Shown here piece by piece: positions 8,114-15,627 of a stretch of DNA of 34,447 nt. How positions within the stretch are numbered: the first letter of the stretch is position 1; the number at the start of each line of letters is the position of its first letter. The stretch is from the NCBI GenBank assembly GCA_035528295.1, contig DATKYY010000042.1:1-34447 (forward strand). Reading direction: 5' to 3'. The stretch is from G020353235 sp035528295 (GTDB taxonomy: Bacteria; Chloroflexota; Dehalococcoidia; Dehalococcoidales; JAUYDJ01). Under the pieces are notes generated by a model that saw only the letters and a list, made by a program, of their open reading frames with translations, did not search any database and was not told where the DNA came from. Both the position numbers and the translations under genes were made by a program.

Positions 8114-9324
8114 CCTTCAATAAAAAAGAGGCAGCTTTGCTGCCCGATAATAGGGGATACTTTGGCGACTACGGGGGGCGGTTTGTCCCGGAGACGCTGG
8201 TGCCGGCACTGGACGAGCTGGCGGCAGCCTATAAAGAGGCGAAGGCTAGCTCTGCCTTCTGGGACGAGTTCAACTCGCTCTCCCGCAGTTACTCGGGGAG
8301 ACCAACCCCGCTCTACCTGGCGGAAAGATTAAGCGAGCAAGGCGGGGGTGCCCGCATTTTCCTCAAAAGAGAAGATTTGGCCCATACCGGTGCCCACAAG
8401 ATTAACAATGCTCTGGGGCAGGGGCTTCTGGCCAGGAGAATGGGCAAGAAGCGGATTATCGCCGAGACCGGAGCCGGTCAGCATGGGGTGGCTACAGCGG
8501 CGGTATGTGCCATGTTCGGGCTGGAGTGCATTGTCTATATGGGTGAGGAGGATATGCGCCGTCAGGCGCTTAATGTCTTCCGGATGAGGCTGATGGGCAC
8601 CGAGGTCAGGCCGGTTGCCAGCGGCAGCCGCACACTGAAGGATGCCATTAACGAGGCAATAAGGGACTGGGTGAGTAATGTCGGCGATACCCACTATCTG
8701 CTCGGCTCGGTGGTCGGCCCTCATCCCTATCCCGAGATGGTGCGCGACTTTCAATCAATAATCGGCCGGGAAGCCAGGCAGCAGGTACTGGACAGTGCCG
8801 GGCGCCTGCCCGACTATATCGTTGCCTGTGTCGGCGGGGGCAGCAATGCCATCGGTATTTTCTATTCCTTCTTAAATGATAAGGAAGTCAAGCTTATCGG
8901 GGTGGAGGCAGCCGGGAGGGGGCTTGAGACCGGCGAGCATGCCGCTTCACTGGGAGCGGGCAGGGTAGGCGTGCTCCACGGGACAAAGTCCTATGTGCTT
9001 CAGGACAAGGATGGCCAGATTCGGGAGACGCACAGCGTCTCGGCGGGGCTGGACTACCCCGGCGTCGGCCCGGAGCACAGCTACCTCAAGGATACCGGGC
9101 GTGCCACCTATGTTGCCGTGAACGATAGCGAAGCCCTGGAGGGCTTTCAGCTGCTGTGCCAGACCGAGGGCATTACCCCCGCCCTGGAACCGGCCCACGC
9201 TATATTCTATGCCGCCAGGATGGCCGCTTCTTTAGATAAAAAGCAAATCATTATTGTCAATTTATCCGGGCGCGGTGACAAGGACATTGATATTGTGGCC
9301 GAAGCACTGGGGGTGAAGCGGTGA
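8110..9324 (+). CDS. trpB: Tryptophan synthase beta chain
   Basis: TrpB condenses indole with serine to give tryptophan, using pyridoxal phosphate. The 404-residue length and sequence indicate the classical TrpB1 that pairs with TrpA. The N terminus has Y-F-G-D-Y-G-G-R-F-V-P-E-T-L (17-30). The PLP lysine is Lys97 in H-T-G-A-H-K-I-N-N. GAGQHGVATA, the phosphate-binding GGGSNAIG loop and the C-terminal LSGRGDKD are all present. The ATG lies in an ATGA overlap with trpF, with a GGAGG element at 8101-8105. It overlaps trpA by GTGA, consistent with equal synthesis of the alpha and beta subunits. Confidence 0.97.
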   Translation: MTFNKKEAALLPDNRGYFGDYGGRFVPETLVPALDELAAAYKEAKASSAFWDEFNSLSRSYSGRPTPLYLAERLSEQGGGARIFLKREDLAHTGAHKINNALGQGLLARRMGKKRIIAETGAGQHGVATAAVCAMFGLECIVYMGEEDMRRQALNVFRMRLMGTEVRPVASGSRTLKDAINEAIRDWVSNVGDTHYLLGSVVGPHPYPEMVRDFQSIIGREARQQVLDSAGRLPDYIVACVGGGSNAIGIFYSFLNDKEVKLIGVEAAGRGLETGEHAASLGAGRVGVLHGTKSYVLQDKDGQIRETHSVSAGLDYPGVGPEHSYLKDTGRATYVAVNDSEALEGFQLLCQTEGITPALEPAHAIFYAARMAASLDKKQIIIVNLSGRGDKDIDIVAEALGVKR

Positions 9325-10109
9325 GCCGTATTTCAGCCGTTTTCAGCCAGCCGGGGCATAAGGCGCTTATCCCTTATATTACCGTGGGTTACCCCAGCCT
9401 GGAAGCTACTTTAGAGGTAGTCCCTCTGCTTGCCGCTGGCGGTTGCGACATCGTGGAGCTGGGGATACCCTTCTCCGACCCACTGGCTGATGGGACGACG
9501 ATACAAAAGGCGAGCTTTCAGGCTTTGCAGAACGGGATTACTCTCCAGCACTGTTTTGAGGTAGCCGGGCAGCTCAGCCAGAAGGTTAAAACGCCCCTGG
9601 TGTTCATGACCTATTTTAACCCGGTGCTCAGTTACGGGCTGGACAAATTTTGCCGTGACTGTGCTCGCTCTGGAGTGAGCGGTTTAATCATCCCTGACCT
9701 GCCCCCGGAGGAGGGTGATGAGATAGAGGCTATGGCTCGAAAACAGGGTCTTGATGTTGTTTATCTCCTGGCGCCGACCAGTACTGAAGCACGCATCAAG
9801 CTGGTAGCCGGGAGGGCGGGGGGGTTTATCTATCTGGTCTCGGTGACCGGGGTGACCGGGGCAAGAGACAGATTGCCCCAGAACCTGTCCGCGTTTGTCG
9901 CCAGGGTCAGAAAGATAGCCCGCCAGCCGCTCTGCGTTGGCTTTGGCATATCTACCCCGGAACAGGCAAAAGAAGTAGCCCGAATCGCTGATGGGGTGAT
10001 TGTGGGCAGCCGGCTGATTCAGCTGATGGAAGCCGACCGGTCGCTGGCAGAGGTAGCCGGGTTTACCCGGGAACTGAGGCGTGCCCTTGACCAGCCAGAT
10101 AGAGCCTAG
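9321..10109 (+). CDS. trpA: Tryptophan synthase alpha chain
   Basis: TrpA cleaves indole-3-glycerol phosphate and channels indole to TrpB. The protein has 262 residues. Catalytic Glu46 and Asp57 lie in V-E-L-G-I-P-F-S-D-P-L-A-D-G. YFNPVL, LIIPDLPPEE, L-L-A-P-T-S and the phosphate-binding VGFGIS and VGSRLI blocks follow in barrel order. The start is GTG at 9321 inside the GTGA overlap with the trpB stop. It is the last gene of the trp operon. After it come about 50 bases and then a convergent small gene, with an AT-rich hairpin between them. Confidence 0.97.
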   Translation: MSRISAVFSQPGHKALIPYITVGYPSLEATLEVVPLLAAGGCDIVELGIPFSDPLADGTTIQKASFQALQNGITLQHCFEVAGQLSQKVKTPLVFMTYFNPVLSYGLDKFCRDCARSGVSGLIIPDLPPEEGDEIEAMARKQGLDVVYLLAPTSTEARIKLVAGRAGGFIYLVSVTGVTGARDRLPQNLSAFVARVRKIARQPLCVGFGISTPEQAKEVARIADGVIVGSRLIQLMEADRSLAEVAGFTRELRRALDQPDRA

Positions 10110-10144
10110 ATTTACCTGGTCTTGGTTGGTCACTATAAAATTCA

Positions 10145-10167
10145 GAAGTTAATTCGTTATTAACTTC
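10145..10167. terminator. Possible bidirectional hairpin between trpA and the small membrane gene
   Basis: GAAGTTAAT (10145-10153) pairs perfectly with ATTAACTTC (10159-10167) over a TCGTT loop. It lies between convergent transcription units and overlaps the stop codon of the 36-aa gene. The stem is AT-rich, and there is only a short TTTT tract on the minus side, so termination strength is doubtful. Confidence 0.45.
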
Positions 10168-10270
10168 CAAAAAGAACGTAGACAACCAACATCAAAGCTA
10201 AAATTGCCAGCGTTGAAAATAATGTCACAAAGCCAAATATTAACAAAGATGGAATACCTTTTTCTTCCAT
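10160..10270 (-). CDS. 36-aa single-helix membrane peptide
   Basis: This very short gene encodes 36 residues beginning M-E-E-K-G-I-P-S and then one long hydrophobic helix ending V-Y-V-L-F-G-S. It has an excellent GGAGGGAG ribosome site a few bases before its ATG (complement of 10268-10270), which is the main reason to believe it. It follows the subunit-c-like gene by 18 bases on the same strand and is the last gene of that cluster, next to a possible terminator. The topology suggests a small membrane partner of the proteins encoded upstream. No family is recognised. Confidence 0.65.
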   Translation of the reverse strand: MEEKGIPSLLIFGFVTLFSTLAILALMLVVYVLFGS

Positions 10271-10288
10271 AATTCTCCCTCCTAACTA

Positions 10289-10519
10289 CTATACAATCAT
10301 AATCAGGATAATGGCTATAATAAGGGCATAAATCCCGATAGCTTCAGCAAAGGCAGTAGACAGTATCATATTGGTCATGATTGCCTGCTTTGCCTCGGGG
10401 TTACGGGCTATCCCTCCCATAGCCGAATGACCAATAAGCCCAATAGCCAGTGCTGGTCCGGCTAATCCTAAGCTACCAATTATAGCCACCGCCAACATTT
10501 TCACTACTTCAACTTCCAT
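10289..10519 (-). CDS. Orphan ATP-synthase-type subunit c (proteolipid)
   Basis: This 76-residue two-helix hairpin protein matches the F-type ATP synthase c subunit (AtpE). Helix 1 is rich in Gly/Ala (IGSLGLAGPALAIGLIG), the polar loop is A-R-N-P-E-A (38-43), and helix 2 contains the ion-carrying acidic residue Glu59 in T-A-F-A-E-A-I-G-I-Y. The Na+-type ligands (Gln after the helix-1 Pro, and Ser/Thr after the Glu) are absent: Ile26 and Ala60 stand there, which suggests proton use. No other ATP synthase subunit gene is nearby. It sits between a 79-aa two-helix protein and a 36-aa peptide, behind a response regulator. It could be a duplicate c ring subunit or a part of something else; the family call is firm, the role is not. 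Confidence 0.85.
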   Translation of the reverse strand: MEVEVVKMLAVAIIGSLGLAGPALAIGLIGHSAMGGIARNPEAKQAIMTNMILSTAFAEAIGIYALIIAIILIMIV

Positions 10520-10522
10520 TTT

Positions 10523-10762
10523 TTATACTCTCTCCTTTCTATGATTATGTCCGAATAATATAATCTCACGGATGCCAAATACGACTAATATTTGGCTGAT
10601 AACAATCCCGGTCACGACGCATTCCAGAATCATGCCGCTCATACGACCAACCCATACACCCACGCCTATACCGAGAATAATAAGTATTAGCACAAAGATG
10701 AATATTATCCCTGACTTAATGGCCCGCTCACGCGAGTCCATGTCCACATCTTTTAGTTTCAT
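10523..10762 (-). CDS. 79-aa two-helix membrane protein upstream of subunit c
   Basis: The protein has a charged N terminus (MKLKDVDMDSRERAIKSG), two hydrophobic helices (about 18-43 and 45-68) and a basic tail (HNHRKERV). AAAGGAGG lies 6 bases before the ATG, a strong ribosome site. It ends 3 bases before the subunit-c gene, so the two are almost certainly co-translated. Its size and position recall the small AtpI/AtpR-type accessory proteins that precede membrane-sector genes in ATPase operons, but no diagnostic motif confirms this. It begins 47 bases after the end of the response-regulator gene, with no clear promoter between, so the four minus-strand genes probably form one transcript. 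Confidence 0.75.
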   Translation of the reverse strand: MKLKDVDMDSRERAIKSGIIFIFVLILIILGIGVGVWVGRMSGMILECVVTGIVISQILVVFGIREIILFGHNHRKERV

Positions 10763-10809
10763 ACCAAACCTCCTTTCAATATGGTTCGCCGGCTATCACC
10801 ATATATTGC

Positions 10810-11511
10810 CTATGGTTGTGAAAAGGCCTGTTGCCGCAGATCGCTTTTCATTTCATTATTTTGGTTATAGCTATTTAGCAAGCCTCGGGCAGTTGCCAGC
10901 GCTACCGCCTGGGTCCGGTTCTTCGCGTTGAGCTTGTCCATAATCCTGGTCAATCGGGCCTTGACCATGGTCTCGCTAACCTGGCAGTGCTCGGCAATCT
11001 CACGGTTGGTGGCGCCTTGGGCGACCAGCACCAGGGTCTCTTTCTCATTCGGACTGAGGCTTTTGAACCCGTTTATACTTTGCCAGTTGGTATTCTTCAG
11101 CTGCGTCAGTACCCTGGCTGTCATCAAGGGGAAGACAATTGCGTTGCCGCTAGCCACCAGACGGATAGACTCAATAACTTCGGTCAGTTCGGCCGTTTTC
11201 ATCATATAGCCACAAGCCCCGGCCATTATTGATTTAAAGACGTCATCTTTATTGTTGGAAACGGTGAAGATGAGCACTTTGATGTTGGGAAACGCCTGCC
11301 GTAGCCGGGTAATGTCATCCACCCCCCCACCACTGGGCATGAAAATATCCGTAATGACAATATCCGGCTGGAGTTCGCCTAATTTTATAAGTGCCTCCGA
11401 AACATTAGCGGCATCACCCACCACCTGGAACTCCGGGTACTCGCCCAGAGCCGACAACAAACCATGCCGGGACAGCGCACTACTATCTATCATAAATATG
11501 TGAACCATCAC
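10810..11511 (-). CDS. NarL/FixJ-family response regulator with atypical receiver
   Basis: This DNA-binding regulator has an N-terminal receiver (about 1-125) and a C-terminal LuxR-type helix-turn-helix (about 150-210, L-S-P-N-E-K-E-T-L-V-L-V then A-T-N-R-E-I-A and V-K-A-R-L-T-R-I-M-D-K-L). The phosphoacceptor is D55 in I-V-I-T-D-I-F-M-P. The first acidic pocket is reduced: M-I-D-S-S where most relatives have D-D or E-D, so Mg binding or phosphorylation may be altered. Start choice is between GTG at 11511 and ATG at 11508; both follow GGGAGG. It lies upstream of the subunit-c cluster and divergent from a second regulator and a kinase, which may phosphorylate it. Confidence 0.88.
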   Translation of the reverse strand: MMVHIFMIDSSALSRHGLLSALGEYPEFQVVGDAANVSEALIKLGELQPDIVITDIFMPSGGGVDDITRLRQAFPNIKVLIFTVSNNKDDVFKSIMAGACGYMMKTAELTEVIESIRLVASGNAIVFPLMTARVLTQLKNTNWQSINGFKSLSPNEKETLVLVAQGATNREIAEHCQVSETMVKARLTRIMDKLNAKNRTQAVALATARGLLNSYNQNNEMKSDLRQQAFSQP

Positions 11512-11577
11512 CCTGGCCTCCCTGCTATCTATTGCTCACCCATTTTGGGCTGTAATCTACACTAACCAGCCTAACTA

Positions 11578-11606
11578 ATTGTCTTATCTTATTAGTCTCG
11601 GTTCAA
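11578..11606 (-). promoter_or_regulatory. Promoter of the regulator/subunit-c cluster
   Basis: On the minus strand TTGAAC (complement of 11601-11606) and GACAAT (complement of 11578-11583) are 17 bases apart. Transcription would start near 11571, giving a leader of about 60 bases before the regulator start. Confidence 0.5.
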
Positions 11607-11637
11607 TCCGCCAGAATGTGGATTTTAGTGAAAAAAC

Positions 11638-11805
11638 GCGTAGCCGTATCGGGCATATCAGACAGGTAAATTTGGCTGATAAACACTAAGTGATTCTATC
11701 GCTCAGCTACGCAAAATCACGTAAATTTCGCCAGTTAGGGGGATATTGATTGACAGTATCATTTAGGTGGGGATACCATATAGGTAGGCGGATATACCAT
11801 ACAGG
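11638..11805. repeat. Divergent control region with direct and inverted repeats
   Basis: The 326-base gap between the two divergent regulator genes holds no gene but several short repeats. ATACCATATAGG (11773-11784) and ATACCATACAGG (11794-11805) are direct repeats exactly 21 bases apart, two helical turns, overlapping and following the plus-strand promoter. A degenerate copy, ATCATTTAGG, lies at 11758-11767. The inverted pair GCGTAGC (11638-11644) and GCTACGC (11706-11712) brackets a perfect CACTAAGTG palindrome (11684-11692). These look like operator sites for one of the two NarL-type regulators, by position only. Confidence 0.5.
11750..11779 (+). promoter_or_regulatory. Promoter of the plus-strand regulator/kinase pair
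   Basis: TTGACA at 11750-11755 is followed after 18 bases by TACCAT (11774-11779), which lies inside the first direct repeat. The -10 box is weak, as expected for an activated promoter. The start codon is at 11838. Confidence 0.45.
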
Positions 11806-11837
11806 CGTGATATAAATACTTAGCGGGTGAGTTTGCT

Positions 11838-12530
11838 ATGGAGAAGATCAGGTTACTGATTGCCGATGACCACCCCGCATTTCGGGAAGGATTATCACGG
11901 CTCCTTGAAGAGGAAGAGGATCTGGAGTGCGTCGGCATATCGGCGGATGGCGAAGAAGCCGTCAGGATGGTCGAGGAGCTGCACCCGGATGTAGCCATAA
12001 TTGATGTCAGCATGCCCAATCTCGACGGCATTAAAGCCACCGAGAAAATTAAAGCGGCTTGCCCCGACACTGCTGTCCTTATGATAAGTGCGTTTGACTA
12101 TCAGTCATATGTACTGGCTTCCCTCAAAGCGGGAGCATCAGGATATATGTCTAAAGATCGGCCCCTGCAGGAACTGATTAGTGCTATCCGCCTGGTACGT
12201 AGCGGGGACAGTATACTTGACCTTAAAGCTACCGATACCATTGTGCAATGTCTGATCGATAGTGAGCGTGGTGGTAAAAGGGGTTTTGACGAGTTGCAGT
12301 CTCGTGAGCTGGATGTAATCAAACTAACCGCCAGGGGAATGAGCAATAAAGATATTGCCGATGAGCTTTTTATCAGCGAGCGCACGGTCCAGACCCATTT
12401 AATCAACATCTTCCGAAAGCTGGGAGTTAATTCACGCACTCAGGCCGTGCTCTATGCCTTAAGGAAAGGCTGGATCACCCTCTCAGCAATCTATTTGGTT
12501 GAACTTATTACAGAGACACCTGCTATTTAA
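11838..12530 (+). CDS. NarL/FixJ-family response regulator
   Basis: The 230-residue protein has a full receiver: acidic pair D10-D11 in L-L-I-A-D-D-H, phosphoacceptor D56 in A-I-I-D-V-S-M-P, Ser84 switch residue in M-I-S-A-F-D and the conserved Lys in Y-M-S-K-D. The LuxR-type helix-turn-helix occupies about 150-210 with S-N-K-D-I-A-D-E-L-F-I-S-E-R-T-V-Q-T-H-L. It begins shortly after a repeat-bearing control region and is followed on the same strand by a histidine kinase of the type that normally partners NarL regulators, so they very probably form a two-component pair. The ribosome site GGGTGAG is modest. Target genes are unknown; the divergent subunit-c cluster is the nearest candidate. Confidence 0.92.
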   Translation: MEKIRLLIADDHPAFREGLSRLLEEEEDLECVGISADGEEAVRMVEELHPDVAIIDVSMPNLDGIKATEKIKAACPDTAVLMISAFDYQSYVLASLKAGASGYMSKDRPLQELISAIRLVRSGDSILDLKATDTIVQCLIDSERGGKRGFDELQSRELDVIKLTARGMSNKDIADELFISERTVQTHLINIFRKLGVNSRTQAVLYALRKGWITLSAIYLVELITETPAI

Positions 12531-12582
12531 GCTCCGGTAATCCGTGGTTTGAGTTGCCAGTACGTAATTGGGGGGTAGCAAA

Positions 12583-14391
12583 GTGGGGCGGCTGCTGCAA
12601 GAGACCAACAGGCAAAGCGAGTCCTTGACCAATGTCTTAGATTCTCTCACTCATCCCTTCTATGTCATAGATGCTGGTGACTATACGGTTAAGTTTGCCA
12701 ATAAAGCCGCCAAACCGGGCGGTTTATCGAAAGGGACAACCTGTTATGCCCTTATTCATGAAAGGGACGAACCTTGTAGCGGAGGCTGTGTTTGTCCGCT
12801 TGAAGAGGTGAAGAGAACCGGAAAAGCGGCCGTTGCGGAGCATATCCATTACGATAAAGATGGTAATGTCAGATATGTTGAATGTCACGGCCACCCCATC
12901 TTTGATACTGAGGGAAACGTCACCCAGATGATAGAGTATTGCCTGGACATCACCGAGCGCAGGCAGGCGGAGCACTGTTTAAGAGAGCGTCTGAAAGAAC
13001 TCAAGATTTTTTATGGTATTGCCGATATCGCCGGAAAACCTGATATTACTTCAGATGAACTATATCAGCGGATTACTGACCTGATTCCGCAGGGTTGGCA
13101 GTATCCTGAGATTACCTGTGCCCGAATCACTATTGATGGTAAGGAGTTCAAGACAAAAAATTACCGAGAGACCGAGTGGAAGCAGTCTTCATATATCGAG
13201 GTACTTGGCTCAATAGCAGGCTCCATAGATATTCTTTACTTAGAGGAGAAACCAGAGATTGATGAAGGGCCATTTGCGAAGGAAGAGCGGCTGTTGATTG
13301 ATGCCGTCGCTGAGCGATTGGGAAAAATAACTGAGCGCAGGAAGCTGGAAGAGGTACTGGGGGAGAGCGAAAAATTTAGTTTCAGCCTGCTCAGAAATGC
13401 GCCAAATCCGATATTAGTGGTCAATCCAGATAAGACCGTAAAGTATGTAAATTCGGCGCTGGAAAAACTGACCGGTTTTTCTTCTGAAGAGATTATTGGC
13501 CGGAAGCCTCCATACCCCTGGTGGTCAGAAGAAACGTCAAGGCTTGACAGCAGCGAATTCGATAAAGTTCTACGTGGTAAGGGAGTGAGGAAGCTTAAGA
13601 AGCGATTTAAAAATAAATGGGGGGAGCGGTTCTGGGTTTTGATAAACTCTACCACGGTGAGCAGTTATGAAGGGCGTGAGTACTACCTGTCAAGCTGGGC
13701 TGATATCACCGAGGAAAAGCGACTTAGAGATAATATGGAGTTCTATATATCGGAGATTACCCGGGCTCAGGAAGAAGAGCGAAGGCGCATAGCTCGCGAG
13801 ATACACGACGAGTCAGTTCAGTCCCTGGCTTCGCTGGCACATAAAATTGAAGCTCTAGCCACCAGGAAGGGAAGATTACCCAAGGGCACTGTCCAGTACC
13901 TCGAAGGGCTTTGCGCTGAGACTAAGGGCATAATGAACGGGTTACGCCGCTTTAGCCATGAATTGCGCCCCGGGGTTTTAGACCAGGTAGGTCTGGGTTC
14001 AGCACTGGAGCTTTTAGCTGAAGAGCTGAGTAGTGAGCAGAATATCAGTACCAGTTTTGAGATAAGTGGTCCTGAGCGACGCCTGAAGCCTGAGGTGGAA
14101 CTGGCCCTATTCCGTATCGCTCAAGGGGCACTGAGCAATGTCAGGCGGCACTCCGGAGCCAAAAAGGCTGAAGTGAAATTGCTATTTACCGGCCGGAAGG
14201 TCAAACTAACTATCTCTGATAACGGAAGTGGTTTTCGATTACCGGAAGTGCTGGGCGACCTGGCTACTGAGGGCAAACTGGGCCTGGTCGGTATGCAGGA
14301 GCGTACCCGCTTGTTCAACGGCAAGTTCTCGGTTAGGTCAGTAGTCGGTAAGGGAACCATAGTGGCGGTAGAGGTGAGTGACAAAGTCTGA
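12583..14391 (+). CDS. Cytoplasmic PAS-GAF-PAS sensor histidine kinase (NarL-partner type)
   Basis: The 602-residue kinase has no membrane segment. Domains in order: PAS (about 15-125) carrying a cysteine set C54, C65, C69, C71; GAF (about 135-255); PAS (about 265-385); HisKA_3 dimerisation helix with phospho-accepting His408 in R-E-I-H-D-E-S; and an HATPase domain with D546-N-G-S-G-F and G-L-V-G-M-Q-E-R. This is the class that phosphorylates NarL/FixJ regulators. I take GTG at 12583 as start because GGGGGGT lies 8 bases upstream; a TTG at 12568 is possible but has no ribosome site. The cysteine-rich PAS suggests sensing of redox state, metal or a cofactor, by analogy only. It follows the regulator gene by 52 bases. 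Confidence 0.92.
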   Translation: MGRLLQETNRQSESLTNVLDSLTHPFYVIDAGDYTVKFANKAAKPGGLSKGTTCYALIHERDEPCSGGCVCPLEEVKRTGKAAVAEHIHYDKDGNVRYVECHGHPIFDTEGNVTQMIEYCLDITERRQAEHCLRERLKELKIFYGIADIAGKPDITSDELYQRITDLIPQGWQYPEITCARITIDGKEFKTKNYRETEWKQSSYIEVLGSIAGSIDILYLEEKPEIDEGPFAKEERLLIDAVAERLGKITERRKLEEVLGESEKFSFSLLRNAPNPILVVNPDKTVKYVNSALEKLTGFSSEEIIGRKPPYPWWSEETSRLDSSEFDKVLRGKGVRKLKKRFKNKWGERFWVLINSTTVSSYEGREYYLSSWADITEEKRLRDNMEFYISEITRAQEEERRRIAREIHDESVQSLASLAHKIEALATRKGRLPKGTVQYLEGLCAETKGIMNGLRRFSHELRPGVLDQVGLGSALELLAEELSSEQNISTSFEISGPERRLKPEVELALFRIAQGALSNVRRHSGAKKAEVKLLFTGRKVKLTISDNGSGFRLPEVLGDLATEGKLGLVGMQERTRLFNGKFSVRSVVGKGTIVAVEVSDKV

Positions 14392-14440
14392 AATACGGCA
14401 CTACTAATGTTCCCGGAAAACCACACTATCTGACCAATAA

Positions 14441-14653
14441 TTAGAACCGGTATTTTACCCGTATTACCCCGGACTCATTTGATATTTCAAAGCGATTGCG
14501 ATTTTGCTTGATTACCCTTTCAATATCGCTTCGCCTGACTTGCTGACTTAACATAATAGATGCTCTATCCTGTAATTCCTCGATACTATATGACCTGACC
14601 CCGCTTTTTAATATCCCCATCAGTGTTGAGCTTACCATTGCATCTACTATCAC
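14441..14653 (-). CDS. 70-aa hypothetical protein, possibly a small DNA-binding fold
   Basis: The start is GTG (complement of 14651-14653), preceded by AAGGAGGA at a good distance. The 70-residue product is soluble and basic, with a central helix pair (S-I-E-E-L-Q-D-R-A-S-I-M-L and V-R-R-S-D-I-E-R-V-I) and a final strand pair (F-E-I-S-N-E-S-G-V-I-R-V-K). A helix-helix-strand-strand order resembles a small winged helix, but I cannot name a family. It lies between the kinase gene and a minus-strand acetyltransferase, and seems to stand alone. Confidence 0.65.
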   Translation of the reverse strand: MIVDAMVSSTLMGILKSGVRSYSIEELQDRASIMLSQQVRRSDIERVIKQNRNRFEISNESGVIRVKYRF

Positions 14654-14732
14654 GATATCTCCTCCTTTGGTTGGTTTCTCCCTATTTTACCGCATCCGGA
14701 CCCAATTTTGCCGGGCAGAGCCAGCCGTTTTG

Positions 14733-15251
14733 TTATGGCACGGCTTGCTCTGAAGAGGGGGTGAGCCGGAGCTCGAATTTCTGTTCGTTGAGCTCGGCGC
14801 CCCAGTGGTTTCCCCGCCGCTGCTCTACCAGTGTGAAGCCGTTCTTGTCGTAGAGGTGTTTCGCTGCGTGGAGGCCCTCAAAGCTCCATAGAAACAGCCG
14901 CTGGTAGCCCCGGTTCCGGCAGAAGTCGATAGCGGTGCTGACCAGACGGTTGCCGATGCCTCTGCCGCGCAGGGCATCCGAGATGACGAACCACCGGATA
15001 TGGGCTCCCTTGTCTTCGGCATGGAGCCCGTCGACGGTGATGGAACCTTCAATACGCCCCTTTAGCAATGCCGTCCAGAAGCCATCACGCTTCTCGTCAT
15101 ACCGCCCGATGAACTCGGCAAGCTCGGTGGCTATCCTTCTCTCGAAGAAATGGCCGAAACCCCAGTGCTGGTGGTAGTAGGTGCCGTGAAGTTCGATAAC
15201 TCGACCGATGGCACCGGGGATATAGCCTCTCACTATTTCCACATCTGACAT
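14733..15251 (-). CDS. GNAT-family N-acetyltransferase
   Basis: The protein has 172 residues from the ATG at 15251, which has GGAGG at the right distance; an upstream in-frame start would add ten residues with no ribosome site. The acetyl-CoA binding motif is visible as A-L-R-G-R-G-I-G-N-R-L-V, preceded by the strand I-R-W-F-V-I-S. The following block L-F-L-W-S-F-E-G-L-H-A-A-K-H-L-Y-D-K-N-G-F is motif B, giving the usual GNAT C-terminal half. The N-terminal region is aromatic and histidine rich (Y-Y-H-Q-H-W-G-F-G-H-F-F-E), a pattern seen in GNAT domains fused to MarR-like regulators. Acceptor substrate unknown. Confidence 0.87.
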   Translation of the reverse strand: MSDVEIVRGYIPGAIGRVIELHGTYYHQHWGFGHFFERRIATELAEFIGRYDEKRDGFWTALLKGRIEGSITVDGLHAEDKGAHIRWFVISDALRGRGIGNRLVSTAIDFCRNRGYQRLFLWSFEGLHAAKHLYDKNGFTLVEQRRGNHWGAELNEQKFELRLTPSSEQAVP

Positions 15252-15390
15252 GTAAAGCCTCCGGATTGCCCTGGCTTGCACCGCCCAGCTACTGAGTGTA
15301 ATATAAATACTAGGTTAAGTATAGCACCTTAAAATACCTCTTTTTATGCCCGCTTAACGCATCTTTGCCCGATTTCCAGCCTTAGCCTTG

Positions 15391-15399
15391 TGATATAAT
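15391..15399 (+). promoter_or_regulatory. Extended -10 promoter before the 45-aa zinc-ribbon gene
   Basis: TGATATAAT at 15391-15399 is an extended -10 element (TG, one base, then perfect TATAAT). No good -35 box is seen, which extended -10 promoters tolerate. The gene starts at 15420. Confidence 0.5.
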
Positions 15400-15419
15400 T
15401 CAGATAAAGGGGGTTTAGT

Positions 15420-15557
15420 ATGAAATGTCCTGATTGCGGCAAAAAAATTGAAAAGGTAAACGCCAAACCGATAAAGTTCGAAAAATTTGAAATTCTGGTC
15501 CTTTTGTGTCCCCTGTGTGAAGCGGTATTGGGTGCGGTTAACAAACCCAAAAAATAG
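15420..15557 (+). CDS. 45-aa zinc-ribbon protein
   Basis: The short gene encodes 45 residues with two CxxC pairs, C-P-D-C at 3-6 and C-P-L-C at 30-33, separated by a basic stretch. That is a minimal zinc ribbon. A GGGGG run precedes the ATG and a good extended -10 promoter lies just upstream, supporting a real gene. Related small zinc-ribbon proteins are often of unknown function. It is followed after 70 bases by another small gene with its own possible promoter. Confidence 0.7.
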   Translation: MKCPDCGKKIEKVNAKPIKFEKFEILVLLCPLCEAVLGAVNKPKK

Positions 15558-15627
15558 CACCGGGTGTTAAAGATGTAAAGGCAGAATGGGCTATAATGGG
15601 CGCAGGAAGTTGGGAGAACAGGTAAAA

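Noticed and set aside
12568..12582. TTG start for the histidine kinase
   Set aside because: It has no ribosome site, whereas GTG at 12583 has GGGGGGT at a proper distance.
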